DNA of 64,000 nucleotides from Aeromicrobium erythreum (GCF_001509405.1 NZ_CP011502.1:3410001-3474000); one strand, 5' to 3'; numbered from the stretch's first letter, positions 47,823 through 56,565 are shown. Notes: a model not told the origin generated them from the sequence alone. Program-made: numbers and translations.

Positions 47823-48716
47823 ATGATCGACCTGAGTGCGCTCCGCTCGCTGCTCGCCGTGCACCAGCACGGCAGCGTGGTCGCCGCAGCGCACGCGCTC
47901 GGTTACACGCCGTCGGCCGTGTCGCAGCAGGTCAAGCGGCTCGAGCGCCAGCAGGGCCGTCCCTTGCTCGAGCGCGTCGGCCGCGGCGTGGTGCTCACCG
48001 ACGTCGGCCGCCTCCTCGCCGAGCGCGGTGCGGGGGTGCTCGACGAGCTCGAGACGCTCAGCCACCTGGGGCACGACGTCGACCGTCCCCAGGGCTCCTT
48101 CCACGTCGCCACGTTCACCACCGCGCACCGCGGTCTGCTGGCGCCCGCGCTCGCGGCGTTGGAGGCGTCGGCGCCGCAGCTGCGCGTGACGGTGACGGAG
48201 GCCGACCCGCGCGACGTCGTGCTGCAGGTGGCCCGCGGTGCCGCCGACGCCGGGATCGTCCACGACTGGGAGAGCGTGCACCTCGACGTCCCGCCCGGCG
48301 TCGAGCAGGAGCACCTCCTGCTCGACCGCGCCGACCTCGTCGTCCACCGCGGGCACGCCCTCGCCGACCGCGAGACCGTCACGCCGCGCGACCTCGTCCG
48401 GGAGCGCTGGGTGTGCACGCCTGCCGGGACCTTGTGCCACGACTGGCTGCTCGTCATGTTCGCGCGGCACGGCCTGCGACCCGACCTGCGCTTCACCGAC
48501 AACGAGTACGCGTCGCACGTGGCGCTGGCCGCCGCGGGCGTGGCGGTCGCGCTCGTGCCGCGCCTGGGTCGCGGCCCGCTGCCCGACGACGTGGTGTGCG
48601 TGCCGGTCGTCGACCCCGTCCCGGAGCGCCGCGTGGGCCTCGTCTGGCGACGCGCGACCACCGGCAACCCGGCGCGCCGAGCCCTCCGCGACGCCCTCGT
48701 CGCAGCCATCTCCTGA
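47823..48716 (+). CDS. LysR-family transcription regulator
   Basis: LysR-type regulator of 297 residues. The winged helix-turn-helix is at 1-60 (LSALRSLLAVHQHGSVVAAA, HALGYTPSAVSQQVKRLERQ) and the periplasmic-binding-like sensor domain at about 90-290. ATG 47823 is chosen, at the conserved MxDLxxL start. It is divergent from an EamA exporter, the common arrangement for LysR control of an amino-acid exporter. Ligand unknown. Confidence 0.9.
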   Translation: MIDLSALRSLLAVHQHGSVVAAAHALGYTPSAVSQQVKRLERQQGRPLLERVGRGVVLTDVGRLLAERGAGVLDELETLSHLGHDVDRPQGSFHVATFTTAHRGLLAPALAALEASAPQLRVTVTEADPRDVVLQVARGAADAGIVHDWESVHLDVPPGVEQEHLLLDRADLVVHRGHALADRETVTPRDLVRERWVCTPAGTLCHDWLLVMFARHGLRPDLRFTDNEYASHVALAAAGVAVALVPRLGRGPLPDDVVCVPVVDPVPERRVGLVWRRATTGNPARRALRDALVAAIS

Positions 48717-48858
48717 CCCGCCGGTCCCGACCTCTCGGAAGGTTCTCCACACCCCTTCCTCCCGCTGTCAACCCCATCCACCGACATCGTGAAGAGGTCT
48801 GGTCCTCGACCACGGACGTCGAGAGGGTCGAGTCATCGACGATCCAGAGGAGCACCCG

Positions 48859-49077
48859 ATGCCTTCCACCTCGCCACGCCGCCGCGTCGTCCTGGGCTTC
48901 GTCGCCCAGGCGGTCGCGCTGGCCGCACTGGCCCTCGTCTTCGTCGCCGCGCGCCGCGCACTCGACGTCGACGCTACCATGAACTGGGCCCTCTACGCCC
49001 AGCTCGTGCTGTTCACGACCTTCGCGTCCGTCCTCGGAGCGATCTACCGACGCCCCCACCGCGATCACCACGACTGA
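48859..49077 (+). CDS. Small two-segment membrane protein
   Basis: Protein of 72 residues. A basic start (MPSTSPRRR) is followed by a hydrophobic helix at about 10-30 and a second at about 43-62, with a conserved-looking loop RRALDVDATMNWALYAQ between them, and ends IYRRPHRDHHD. AGAGGAG precedes the ATG. The family is unknown. The following broken gene has the same two-helix layout with matching loop (ARHLVGVDPTPDWDRAGS), so the two look like tandem paralogs. Confidence 0.65.
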   Translation: MPSTSPRRRVVLGFVAQAVALAALALVFVAARRALDVDATMNWALYAQLVLFTTFASVLGAIYRRPHRDHHD

Positions 49078-49092
49078 CCACCGGAGGTACCC

Positions 49093-49301
49093 ATGCGCCA
49101 CCCCAGCCGCAGCTGGACCACGATCCCCGGCATCCTCGTCACTGGACGGAGATCACCCTGCTCGCGCTCGCCTACGCGTACGCGCGGCACCTCGTCGGCG
49201 TCGACCCGACACCGGACTGGGACCGTGCCGGGTCGATCGTGCTCCTGGGCACGCTCGTCCTCTTCCTGGTCTGGAACTTTGGGCGACCGCGTCCCCGATG
49301 A
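49093..49301 (+). pseudogene. Frameshifted small membrane protein, paralog of the preceding gene
   Basis: GGAGG lies before an ATG that opens MRHPSRSWTTIPGILV. The remainder of the expected protein (HWTEITLLALAYAYARHLVG, VDPTPDWDRAGSIVLLGTLV, LFLVWNFGRPRPR) is in another frame and ends at 49299-49301. The frames join at about 49138-49141, where one added C (GTCCAC for GTCAC) restores a continuous protein of about 69 residues with two hydrophobic helices. Either the gene is broken or one base was lost in sequencing. The similarity in layout to the preceding 72-residue protein supports that it was once intact. Confidence 0.65.
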
Positions 49302-49311
49302 ACGGGGACGC
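49289..49311. terminator. Hairpin at the end of the small membrane genes
   Basis: GCGTCCCC and GGGGACGC form a perfect eight-pair stem around a seven-base loop. It covers the stop of the frameshifted gene and lies nine bases from the stop of the convergent MFS gene. It probably acts as a bidirectional terminator. Confidence 0.6.
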
Positions 49312-49319
49312 AGCCGTCC

Positions 49320-50903
49320 TCAGTGCGAGACGTTCTCCACCGACGGAGCGTGCTTGAGCGTGCGCCACGAGACGAGGGCGGCCAGCAGAGCCACGCCGAT
49401 CGCCAGACCCGACGTCCGCTGGACGCCGAGGTCGAAGGCGGCACGCGCCGACTCCGCGAGCGCCGCACCCATCTCGTTCGGGTACCGGTCGGCCATCGTC
49501 AACGTGCTGCCGAGCGTCTCGAAGGCGTGGTCGCGCTCACCGTGCTGCAGCATGGCCGGCACGGTCAGCTCGGCCCGGTAGGTGGCCGTGAGGATGCTCC
49601 CCAGCACCGCCGTGCCCAGCACGGCACCGATCTCGTAGGCGGTCTCGGAGATCGCCGACGCCGACCCTGCCTTGTGCGGCGGGACGGCCGCGAGCACGAG
49701 GTCGTTCGTCAGGGTCTCCGCCAGGCCGATGCCGACGCCCATCACCGCGAAGGCGACGAGGACGCTCACGACCGTCGGGTGCCCGGTGAACGCCGCCACG
49801 GCGTAGCCGAGCGACGACGCGACGAAGCTCAGGCTCACGAGCACGCGCACCGGGAAGCGGCGCACCAGCCGCACTGCGACGAAGCCGCACGCCATCGTGA
49901 CGAGCAGACCGGGCAGCAGCACCATCGCCGACGTCATCGGCGACAGTCCCAGCACCAGCTGCAGCAGCTGGGCTGCGAAGAACAGGAAGCCGGTGAGGCC
50001 CATGAGGCTCAGCAGGTTCGCGGCGAGCGCCCCGCTGAAGACCGGGTTCCGGAACAGCGTGAGGTCGAGCATCGGCGACGCACTGCGCCGTTGACGACGC
50101 ACGAACAGCACACCGGCGGCGACACCGAGACCGAACGACGCGAGCGTCACGTCGTCGAGGCCGGCCTTCGCGAGGTGCTTGATGCCGTAGACCACCGGCA
50201 GCATCGCCACCACGGCGAGCATGATCGACGTCGGGTCGAGCGGTCCCGGGTTCGGGTCCTTCGACTCCGGCACGAGCCACAGCGCCAGCGGCACCAGCAG
50301 CACGATCAGCGGCACGTTGATGAGGAAGACCGAGCCCCACCAGAAGTGCTCGAGCAGGTAGCCGCCGAGCACCGGCCCGAGGGCTGCACCACCGGAGAAC
50401 ATGGCCGCCCAGGCTGCGATGGCGAGCCGGCGGTCGTGGGCGTGGTGGAAGACGTTGCGCAGCAGCGAGAGCGTCGACGGCATGAGCGTGGCGCCGAAGA
50501 AGCCGAGCAGCGCACGAGCCGCGAGCAGCATCTCGGCGCTGCTCGCGTAGGCGGCGACCAGGGACGCCGCGCCGAAGCCGATCGAGCCGATCACCAGCAG
50601 CCGGCGCCGACCGACGCGGTCGCCGATGCTGCCCATCGCGATGAGCAGACCCGCGAGCATGAGGGCGTAGACGTCGACGATCCACAGCAGCTGGGAGCCG
50701 GTCGGGCGCAGCTCGGTGCTGATCGACGGCAGCGCGAAGCTCAGCACGGTGTTGTCGACCGAGACGAGCAGCACGGGGATCATCAGGACGGCGAGGGCGC
50801 ACCACTCGCGCAGGCCCGCGCGCACGGGGGGCACCTCGGGCAGTGCCGATGCGTGGGGGCTCGACGGACGAGCGTCGTCGAAGCGGGGGTCGATGGTGGT
50901 CAT
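49320..50903 (-). CDS. MFS multidrug exporter, DHA2 (14-segment) type
   Basis: Proton-driven efflux pump of 527 residues with 14 hydrophobic segments and the DHA2 (EmrB/QacA) features. VLLVSVDNTVLSFALPSIS lies near 45-63 (segment 1 with the D-x-T motif), loop 2-3 motif A is GSIGDRVGRRRLLV near 91, and the motif C-like GGAALGPVLGGYLLEHFWW near 170. It is divergent from a TetR gene with a palindromic operator over its probable promoter, so it is expected to be induced by compounds it exports. Confidence 0.93.
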   Translation of the reverse strand: MTTIDPRFDDARPSSPHASALPEVPPVRAGLREWCALAVLMIPVLLVSVDNTVLSFALPSISTELRPTGSQLLWIVDVYALMLAGLLIAMGSIGDRVGRRRLLVIGSIGFGAASLVAAYASSAEMLLAARALLGFFGATLMPSTLSLLRNVFHHAHDRRLAIAAWAAMFSGGAALGPVLGGYLLEHFWWGSVFLINVPLIVLLVPLALWLVPESKDPNPGPLDPTSIMLAVVAMLPVVYGIKHLAKAGLDDVTLASFGLGVAAGVLFVRRQRRSASPMLDLTLFRNPVFSGALAANLLSLMGLTGFLFFAAQLLQLVLGLSPMTSAMVLLPGLLVTMACGFVAVRLVRRFPVRVLVSLSFVASSLGYAVAAFTGHPTVVSVLVAFAVMGVGIGLAETLTNDLVLAAVPPHKAGSASAISETAYEIGAVLGTAVLGSILTATYRAELTVPAMLQHGERDHAFETLGSTLTMADRYPNEMGAALAESARAAFDLGVQRTSGLAIGVALLAALVSWRTLKHAPSVENVSH

Positions 50904-50963
50904 GGCGGGGCCTCCTCTCGGCGGACGTGGAACGGTCCGGGCAGCGCCCGGACCACGACCTAC

Positions 50964-50987
50964 ACTATACCGTCCAGCCGGTACAGT
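50964..50987. promoter_or_regulatory. TetR-type operator overlapping the MFS promoter
   Basis: ACTATACCG, six bases, CGGTACAGT: half-sites of nine bases with one mismatch. On the minus strand the left half contains TATAGT, a good -10 element for the MFS gene, so repressor binding would block it directly. The site lies in the 148-base gap between the divergent MFS and TetR genes; TAGGCT at 51040-51045 is the probable TetR -10. Confidence 0.75.
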
Positions 50988-51051
50988 TCCTAACCCACGT
51001 ACCCGTCCGCGTCGGTGATCCGTGTCGCACCCCGCCGGGTAGGCTCACGCC

Positions 51052-51579
51052 ATGCCGCCGGCCGAGCGCTCCACCCGCGACCGTGTGCTCGACGCGTTCG
51101 AGACGCTCCTCGTCACCCAGGGCAGCCGCGCGGCCACGCTCGACGCCGTCGCCGCGCAGGCCGAGGTCTCCAAGGGCGGTCTGCTGTACCACTTCCACAG
51201 CAAGGACGAGCTCGTCGACGGCATGCTCACCCGGCTGCGCGAGCAGGGCGCGCGCGACGCCGAGGCAATGAGCGAGGCGCCCGAGGGGCCCGTGGGCTAC
51301 TACCTCGAGACGTCCGTCGACTCCGGCTCCGACTTCGACCGTGCCCTCATCGCCGCAGGTCGCATCGCGCAGGAGAACGACACCCGCGCCTCGGACGCGC
51401 TGGCCGACCTGCGGGAGGGCTGGTTCGTCGTGCTCCGCGAGCACCTCGGCGACGAGTCCCTGGCCCGCACCATCCAGCTCATCGGCGACGGCCTCTACTT
51501 CGACGACACCACCGGGCTGGCGGAGAAGAACGCCCTCCAGCACGTGCGCGACGTGCTGCAGCGCCTCGGCGCCCTCTGA
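51052..51579 (+). CDS. TetR-family regulator of the MFS exporter
   Basis: TetR-type repressor of 175 residues with the DNA-binding domain at about 7-52 (VLDAFETLLVTQGSRAATLD, then AEVSKGGLLYHFHSKDELVD). The C-terminal domain is of the TetR_C_33 kind. The ATG follows TAGGCT by six bases, fitting a leaderless message. Its divergent arrangement with the exporter and the operator between them support local repression. Confidence 0.9.
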   Translation: MPPAERSTRDRVLDAFETLLVTQGSRAATLDAVAAQAEVSKGGLLYHFHSKDELVDGMLTRLREQGARDAEAMSEAPEGPVGYYLETSVDSGSDFDRALIAAGRIAQENDTRASDALADLREGWFVVLREHLGDESLARTIQLIGDGLYFDDTTGLAEKNALQHVRDVLQRLGAL

Positions 51580-51641
51580 CCGTCATATGATCGGCGACGC
51601 GATGTCGCCCGATGTTCACCCGCGGCGGCTGCCCTGGTGTC

Positions 51642-52769
51642 ATGAAGCTGCTCGCTGTCAGTCTCGCCGCCGCCGGCGCGATCGCCACCCCCAGCGTCGC
51701 GGTCGCCACCCCGGTCGCGCCCACGCACGACAAGCCCGTCGTCCAGCACGGCAAGAAGCCGACCCGCACCGTCACCGTCTTCGCCCACCGCGGTGCGTCG
51801 GGCCACCGACCCGAGCACACGCTCGCCGCGTACGAGCTCGCCATCCGCCAGGGCGCCGACGTCATCGAGCCCGACCTCGTCAGCACCAAGGACGGCGTCC
51901 TGGTCGCCCGTCACGAGAACGAGATCAGCGGCACCACCGACGTCGCCTCGCACCCGGAGTTCGCCGACCGGCGCACGACCAAGGTGATCGACGGCGTCGA
52001 CGTGACCGGCTGGTTCACCGAGGACTTCACGCTCGCCGAGCTCAAGACGCTGCGTGCGGTCGAGCGTCTCCCGCAGGTGCGGCCGGGCAACACCGTGTAC
52101 GACGGGCGCTTCGAGATCCCCACCTTCGAGGAGGTGGTCGAGCTCGCGAAGCGCGAGAGCCGCGGCCGCCGCACCATCGCGGTCGCCCCCGAGACCAAGC
52201 ACCCCACCTACTTCCGCTCCATCGGGCTCGACCTCAACCGTCCGCTCGTGCGCGCGATCCGCAAGGCCGGCTGGGACCGACGCAACGCACCGATCGTCGT
52301 CCAGTCCTTCGAGACCTCCAACCTCAAGGAGCTCGCCCGCTGGACCCGCGTGCCGCTCGTGCAGCTGACGTCGGCGTCGGGCGCGCCGTACGACCTGGTG
52401 TCGCGCGGTGACGACACGACCTACGCCGACCTGACGACGCCGCAGGGTCTGCGCTCCGTCGCCCGCTACGCCCGCTGGATCGGCCCCGACAAGAGCCAGG
52501 TCATCCCCCGCGACGCGAAGGGCGCGCACACGACGCCGACGTCGCTCGTGGCCGACGCGCACCGCGCCGGGCTCAAGGTCGTGGTCTACACGATCCGCAA
52601 CGAGAACCAGTTCCTGCCCACCGACCTGCGCCTCGGCACCGACCCGAACGCCCAGGGCGACGTGCGGACCGAGCTGTTCCGCTACTTCGACGCCGGCGTC
52701 GACGGCGTGTTCGCCGACTACCCCGACTCCGCCGTCGCCGCCCGCGCCGCCTGGCAGAAGCGCCGCTGA
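51642..52769 (+). CDS. glpQ: Secreted glycerophosphodiester phosphodiesterase
   Basis: Exported GDPD of 375 residues, hydrolysing glycerophosphodiesters to glycerol 3-phosphate and an alcohol. A signal peptide occupies about 1-27 (KLLAVSLAAAGAIATPSVAVA). The domain starts VFAHRGASGHRPEHTLAAYE near 47 with the catalytic HRG...PEHT, and metal-binding Glu/Asp lie in GADVIEPDLVSTKDGVLVARHE. The second His is near the latter, and APETKHPT stands where ELK usually occurs. ATG 51642 is taken; ATG 51612 would only lengthen the signal peptide. TATGAT at 51586-51591 is a likely -10. Confidence 0.92.
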   Translation: MKLLAVSLAAAGAIATPSVAVATPVAPTHDKPVVQHGKKPTRTVTVFAHRGASGHRPEHTLAAYELAIRQGADVIEPDLVSTKDGVLVARHENEISGTTDVASHPEFADRRTTKVIDGVDVTGWFTEDFTLAELKTLRAVERLPQVRPGNTVYDGRFEIPTFEEVVELAKRESRGRRTIAVAPETKHPTYFRSIGLDLNRPLVRAIRKAGWDRRNAPIVVQSFETSNLKELARWTRVPLVQLTSASGAPYDLVSRGDDTTYADLTTPQGLRSVARYARWIGPDKSQVIPRDAKGAHTTPTSLVADAHRAGLKVVVYTIRNENQFLPTDLRLGTDPNAQGDVRTELFRYFDAGVDGVFADYPDSAVAARAAWQKRR

Positions 52770-52778
52770 GCCTCGCGC

Positions 52779-53330
52779 TCAGCCGGCGCGGCGACCCAGG
52801 ACGTCGTAGTGCGCGACGACGAAGGCCCGGTTGCGGTCGACGTCGCGCAGGCGCAGGTCGAAGCGCGCCGGAAGCAGCGGCTTCCCTGACCCCAGCGTGA
52901 CGGGCGCGATCGAGACGATCACCTCGTCGAGCAGTCCCTCCCCGGCGAGGTCGGAGGCGAGCGCACCTCCCCCGACCACCCACACGTCCCGACCGTCGGC
53001 CGCTGCGACGACCTGCGGCCACCAGTCCGTCGGCGTGCCCTGGACGAGCCGCACGCTCGTCGAGGCGAGGTCCGGCGTCCGGTGGGTGACGACGAAGGTC
53101 GGCTGCGGGTACGGCCAGCCCTCGCCCGAGCGCGCGAGGTGGTCGACGACCCAGCGGTAGGTCGTCGCCCCCATCACGAGGGCGCCCGCACCGTCCATGT
53201 GCTCGTGCCCGCCAGGACCTCGGGGGTCGTGGTCCTGCTCCAGCAGCCAGTCCAGCGAGTCGTGCTCGTCGGCGAGGAAGCCGTCGAGCGTCGTGGCGGT
53301 GACGTAGCGGACGCGGGGACGTTCGGTCAT
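52779..53330 (-). CDS. Dihydrofolate-reductase-like (RibD C-terminal) protein
   Basis: Protein of 183 residues with the DHFR/RibD_C fold: RYVTATTLDGFLADEHDSLDWL near 8-29, LVMGATTYRWV near 50, DVWVVGGGALASDLAGEGLLDEVIVS near 113-138 and VTLGSGKPLL. Actinobacterial members of this group mostly have unknown substrates and are not the essential FolA. The ATG lies in an ATGA overlap with the upstream AraC-DinB regulator gene, so the two are co-expressed. Confidence 0.87.
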   Translation of the reverse strand: MTERPRVRYVTATTLDGFLADEHDSLDWLLEQDHDPRGPGGHEHMDGAGALVMGATTYRWVVDHLARSGEGWPYPQPTFVVTHRTPDLASTSVRLVQGTPTDWWPQVVAAADGRDVWVVGGGALASDLAGEGLLDEVIVSIAPVTLGSGKPLLPARFDLRLRDVDRNRAFVVAHYDVLGRRAG

Positions 53331-54277
53331 CGGTGGAGGCCTCTCGGGTCGTCGTGCCCGGCACGGCGGTGCCAGAGGATCGGGTCGGGGTCGGGCAGGT
53401 CGGTGACGCCGGCCCGCCCGAGCATCCACCGGGCCACGTGCCGACGCTGCGTGGAGAACGTCAGCACGTGCGACGCCACCTGACCGAGGCGGAACGACTC
53501 CGGGGGTTCGCACAGCGCGTCGACCACGGCGTCGCCCCAGGCGGAGCGTCGCTGTACGTCGCGGACCCAGGCGAGCCAGCGCGGCGACAGCTCCTCGTGC
53601 CGCTCGAGGAGGTCCGCGACGCTGACGTCGCCGGGCTCGGGCGGCGACGTCGCGCCCTCCAGGACGGCCAGCCACGGCTCGACGCCGAGGGCGAGGTGGG
53701 TCAGCACGGCGCGCAGGGTCTCCTCGGGCCCGTGCCAGTCGGTGACGCGGTGGCCCGGCATCCGCACGGCGTCCAGCGCCTGCGGCCCGAGCAGCCGCGA
53801 CGCCCGCAGCAGCGCCCGGACGTCGTCGATGTCGTGCCGGACGAGCATCTCCAGGACGTCGCCGGCGGGGTGCTCCCGCGCCTCCCCCGCGGCGACGTAG
53901 AGCACCGACGGGCCGTGGAAGTGGATGCCGTTCGGTGCCGGGAGCCAGTGCCCTCGCTCCACGGCGGGCGGCAGCTGCGACGGCGGGTGTCCGAACGCGC
54001 GGCCGAAGGCGCGGGCGAAGCCGTCGACTGAGTCGTAGCCCGCGGCGAGGGCCACGTCGGTGACGCGGGCGCCGCGCTGCAGCTGCCAGGCCGCCCGCTC
54101 CAGCAGCACCCGGCGGCGCAGTGCGACGGGCGGCTCGCCGGTGGCCGCGCTCAGCTGGCGCGAGAGGTGGAAGGCTGACAGGTGCGCGCCTGCGGCCATG
54201 TCCCCCAGCCGAGGGCGCTCGTCGGCCAGCACCGCGTCGAGCAGGGCGACGAGACGGTCCGGCGAAGGAGCGGGCAT
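53327..54277 (-). CDS. AraC-type DNA-binding domain fused to DinB-like domain
   Basis: Protein of 316 residues. The N-terminal AraC double helix-turn-helix is at about 5-105 (MAAGAHLSAFHLSRQLSAAT, VTDVALAAGYDSVDGFARAF, FGHPPSQL). The C-terminal 145-310 part has the DinB/YfiT four-helix pattern with putative metal-binding His residues in MLVRHDIDD, VLTHLALG and VLTFSTQRRHVARWML. The second domain may sense a thiol-conjugated or other small ligand; this is inference. AraC placement at the N-terminus is less usual. The downstream reductase-like gene overlaps by four bases. Confidence 0.82.
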   Translation of the reverse strand: MPAPSPDRLVALLDAVLADERPRLGDMAAGAHLSAFHLSRQLSAATGEPPVALRRRVLLERAAWQLQRGARVTDVALAAGYDSVDGFARAFGRAFGHPPSQLPPAVERGHWLPAPNGIHFHGPSVLYVAAGEAREHPAGDVLEMLVRHDIDDVRALLRASRLLGPQALDAVRMPGHRVTDWHGPEETLRAVLTHLALGVEPWLAVLEGATSPPEPGDVSVADLLERHEELSPRWLAWVRDVQRRSAWGDAVVDALCEPPESFRLGQVASHVLTFSTQRRHVARWMLGRAGVTDLPDPDPILWHRRAGHDDPRGLHR

Positions 54278-54329
54278 GCGACCAGTCTGGACGCCACGAC
54301 CCGGGCCGCGCCCGACCGTTCTTGCTGAC

Positions 54330-54929
54330 CTACCGCCAGGTCTCGCCGACCGTCGAGACGTCGCCGCGTCCCGACGTCAACGAGGCGACGGTCGCGCCCA
54401 CCTCGCCGTCGCGGTCCGGCTCGACGGCGAGCGTCAGCACCACGCGCGTCCCGTAGACGACGTCGACGACGTCCCAGGCGGCACGAAGCCGGTTCTCGAC
54501 CACGCCGACGAGGTCCACCGGGACGGTCACGTCGACGAGGAGCCGACGTCGACGCACCCGCGTGCCCGCGGCGTCGAGGGCGAGCATGGTCGCGTCGCCG
54601 TAGGCCCGCACCAGGCCGCCGACGCCGAGCAGCGTCCCGCCGAACCACCGCGACACGACGGCGACGACGTCGCTGACGCCGCGCCCCGTCAGCACCTCCA
54701 GCATCGGCCGGCCCGCAGAGCCGGACGGCTCGCCGTCGTCGTTCGAGCGGCGCAGCCGGGCGTCCGGGCCGACGACGAAGGCCGTGCAGTGGTGGCCGGC
54801 GGTCGGGTGACGTGCACGCACAGCGGCGACCACCGCACGAGCCGCATCCTCGTCGTCGACCGGGGCGACGTGCGCGACGAACCGCGAACGGCTGACCTCG
54901 AGCTCGACGTCGGCCGAGCCCGCAGGCAC
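54330..54929 (-). CDS. YigZ/IMPACT family protein
   Basis: YigZ-type protein of about 199 residues with the IMPACT N-terminal domain: ELEVSRSRFVAHVAPVDDE near 9-27, HHCTAFVVG near 46, RRSNDDGEPSGSAGRPMLEVL near 60-80 and VSRWFGGTLLGVGGLVRAYG near 91-110. A C-terminal EF-G-domain-V-like part follows. GTG 54929 is the first canonical start, but conserved-looking residues (YLVPAG) begin just before it, so the real start may be a rarer codon upstream. The cellular role of the family is unsettled. The gene is 17 bases from the upstream methyltransferase. Confidence 0.85.
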   Translation of the reverse strand: MPAGSADVELEVSRSRFVAHVAPVDDEDAARAVVAAVRARHPTAGHHCTAFVVGPDARLRRSNDDGEPSGSAGRPMLEVLTGRGVSDVVAVVSRWFGGTLLGVGGLVRAYGDATMLALDAAGTRVRRRRLLVDVTVPVDLVGVVENRLRAAWDVVDVVYGTRVVLTLAVEPDRDGEVGATVASLTSGRGDVSTVGETWR

Positions 54930-54946
54930 CAGGTAGTGGTCGGCGG

Positions 54947-55708
54947 TCAGCGGCGGCGCAGCTCGAGGAAGATGCTCGGACCGAAGTCGCGCGACGCGAG
55001 CCGCTCCTGCAGGGCCTTCTCGACCGAGACGAGCAGACCGGTCGGGAGCGCCTTCTTCAGCTTCTCGCTGCGCAGGTTCGAGACCGACAGCTTGCGCTCG
55101 AGGTGCAGCCCTGCGGATGCGAGCTGCTCGACGACGGTGTCGACGTTGTGGTTGACGAACGCGATCGCGTCGGGCTCCTCGGCCGTGGCCGTGCGGATGC
55201 TGACGGGCTCCTTCGGCAGGGCCTTGCCCTCCTTCTTGAACCGTCGACGGTTCTTGAAGTGGCCGTAGTTCGCGACCTCGATGAGGGCGGTCGCGCCGGG
55301 CTTCAGCACCCGCGCGATCTCGGAGAACTCGGTGGTCGGCTCGGGGATGTGGTGCATGACGCGCACCATCGTCAGCAGGTCGAGCGACGCGTCGTCGAAC
55401 TGCAGGTCGTCGGCCTGCATCTGCACCTGCGCGATGTCGGTGCCGGCGAGCACGCGCTCCGCCGCCTCCAGCTGGGTGCGGCTCGGCTCGGCGAGCGTGA
55501 CGTGGTCGGCGTACTCGCGCAGCAGCAGGCAGAGCCGGCCGAAGCCGCCACCGACGTCGGCCGCCCGGCCGAAGTGACGGCCGTCCAGCAGACGACGGAT
55601 CGCCGCCTCCTCGGCAGCGTGCTCGTAGTCGCGGTTGTCCCAGTAGGCCGTGTAGTCGTAGCCGCGGTCGTACTGGTCGGCAACCTTCTTGCGCTTCTCG
55701 TCCGTCAC
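54947..55708 (-). CDS. Class I SAM-dependent methyltransferase
   Basis: Methyltransferase of 253 residues. Motif I is AADVGGGFGRLCLLL near 50, the acidic AEPSRTQLEAAE is motif II near 71, and MVRVMHHIPEPTTEFSEIARVLKPGA contains motifs IV-V near 115-140. The C-terminal half is basic (KNRRRFKKEGKALPKEP) and may contact a phosphorylated or nucleic-acid substrate. The start is GTG 55708, where TAGGCT ends seven bases upstream and the conserved TDEKRKKVADQYD begins; the frame is open further upstream without support. Substrate unknown. Confidence 0.83.
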   Translation of the reverse strand: MTDEKRKKVADQYDRGYDYTAYWDNRDYEHAAEEAAIRRLLDGRHFGRAADVGGGFGRLCLLLREYADHVTLAEPSRTQLEAAERVLAGTDIAQVQMQADDLQFDDASLDLLTMVRVMHHIPEPTTEFSEIARVLKPGATALIEVANYGHFKNRRRFKKEGKALPKEPVSIRTATAEEPDAIAFVNHNVDTVVEQLASAGLHLERKLSVSNLRSEKLKKALPTGLLVSVEKALQERLASRDFGPSIFLELRRR

Positions 55709-55778
55709 GCGCGCCAGCCTAACAACGCACCCCGCCCCCAGCCCCTGCGGTGCGCCCACTCCCCAGCGACAGCCCAGA

Positions 55779-56530
55779 GTGGTCTCGATACGTCGCCACC
55801 AGCTCCTTCGTCGCGGCGTCGACTACTCGACCAGCGGAACGCTCCGCTGGTCGAGTAGTCCGAGCGAGCTTGCGAGGCTCGGACGTATCGAGACCACCCG
55901 GCAACGGCCCAGCGCAAACCGACCCCCAGCGACCGCTCGGAGTGGTCTCGCTCCGTCGCGGCTACGCCCTTGGTGCGACGGCTCCAGCACCTCCCCTCGC
56001 TAGCGCTCGTGGAGATACTCGACCAGCGGAGGGTTTCGCTGGTCGAGTAGCAGGGACGAGCTTGCGAAGTCCTGACGTATCGAGACCACCCGGCAACAGC
56101 TCAGCGCGGCCCGACCCCCAGCGACCGCTTGGAATGGTCTCGATACGCCTCCGCCAGCTCCTCCGTCGCGGCGTCGACTACTCGACCAGCGGAACGCTTC
56201 GCTGGTCGAGTAGTCAGGACGGCGAGCGCCAGCGAGCACGTCCTGACGTATCGAGACCACCCGGCAACAGCTCAGCGCGAGCCAACCTCCAGCGAGCGCT
56301 TGGAGTGGTCTCGATACGCCCGGAGCACGCTCCTTCGTCGCGGCTCCGCGCTACTCGACCGACGAAACCCTCCGCTGGTCGAGTAGGACGACCGGCGACG
56401 AAGGAGCCCGGCCGGACGTATCGAGACCACCCGGCAACGGCTCAGCGTCACCAGACCGGGCGTGCCTGGGTCTGGACGCTGCCGAGGTCTCGATACAGCG
56501 GGGCCGGCTCCGCCGGTGCACTACTCGACC
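55779..56530. repeat. Array of long palindromic repeats (GGTCTCGATACG / CTACTCGACCAGCG family)
   Basis: Four units beginning near 55779, 55942, 56134 and 56305, and a left half-unit near 56484, fill a gene-free stretch of about 850 bases. Each full unit reads GTGGTCTCGATACG, about 30-45 variable bases, CTACTCGACCAGCGGA, a short loop, CGCTGGTCGAGTAG, about 30 bases, then CGTATCGAGACCACCCGG. Both inner and outer arms pair, so each unit can fold into a long hairpin. Spacings of 163-192 bases are irregular and the variable segments differ. Short open frames here are by-products. Other copies lie at 8769-8937. Confidence 0.9.
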
Positions 56531-56565
56531 TGGCTTCACCGTTCAGGCGCTGAGCGCCTTCAGGT

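Noticed and set aside
46863..48752. Single long protein joining the EamA transporter with the sequence upstream on the minus strand
   Set aside because: The upstream part is antisense to a clear LysR gene; the transporter's conserved start is at the GTG at 47750.
55779..56530. Short frames in the palindromic array on both strands
   Set aside because: They consist of translated repeat arms, such as repeated VVSIR and LLDQR-like pieces, and have no start signals.
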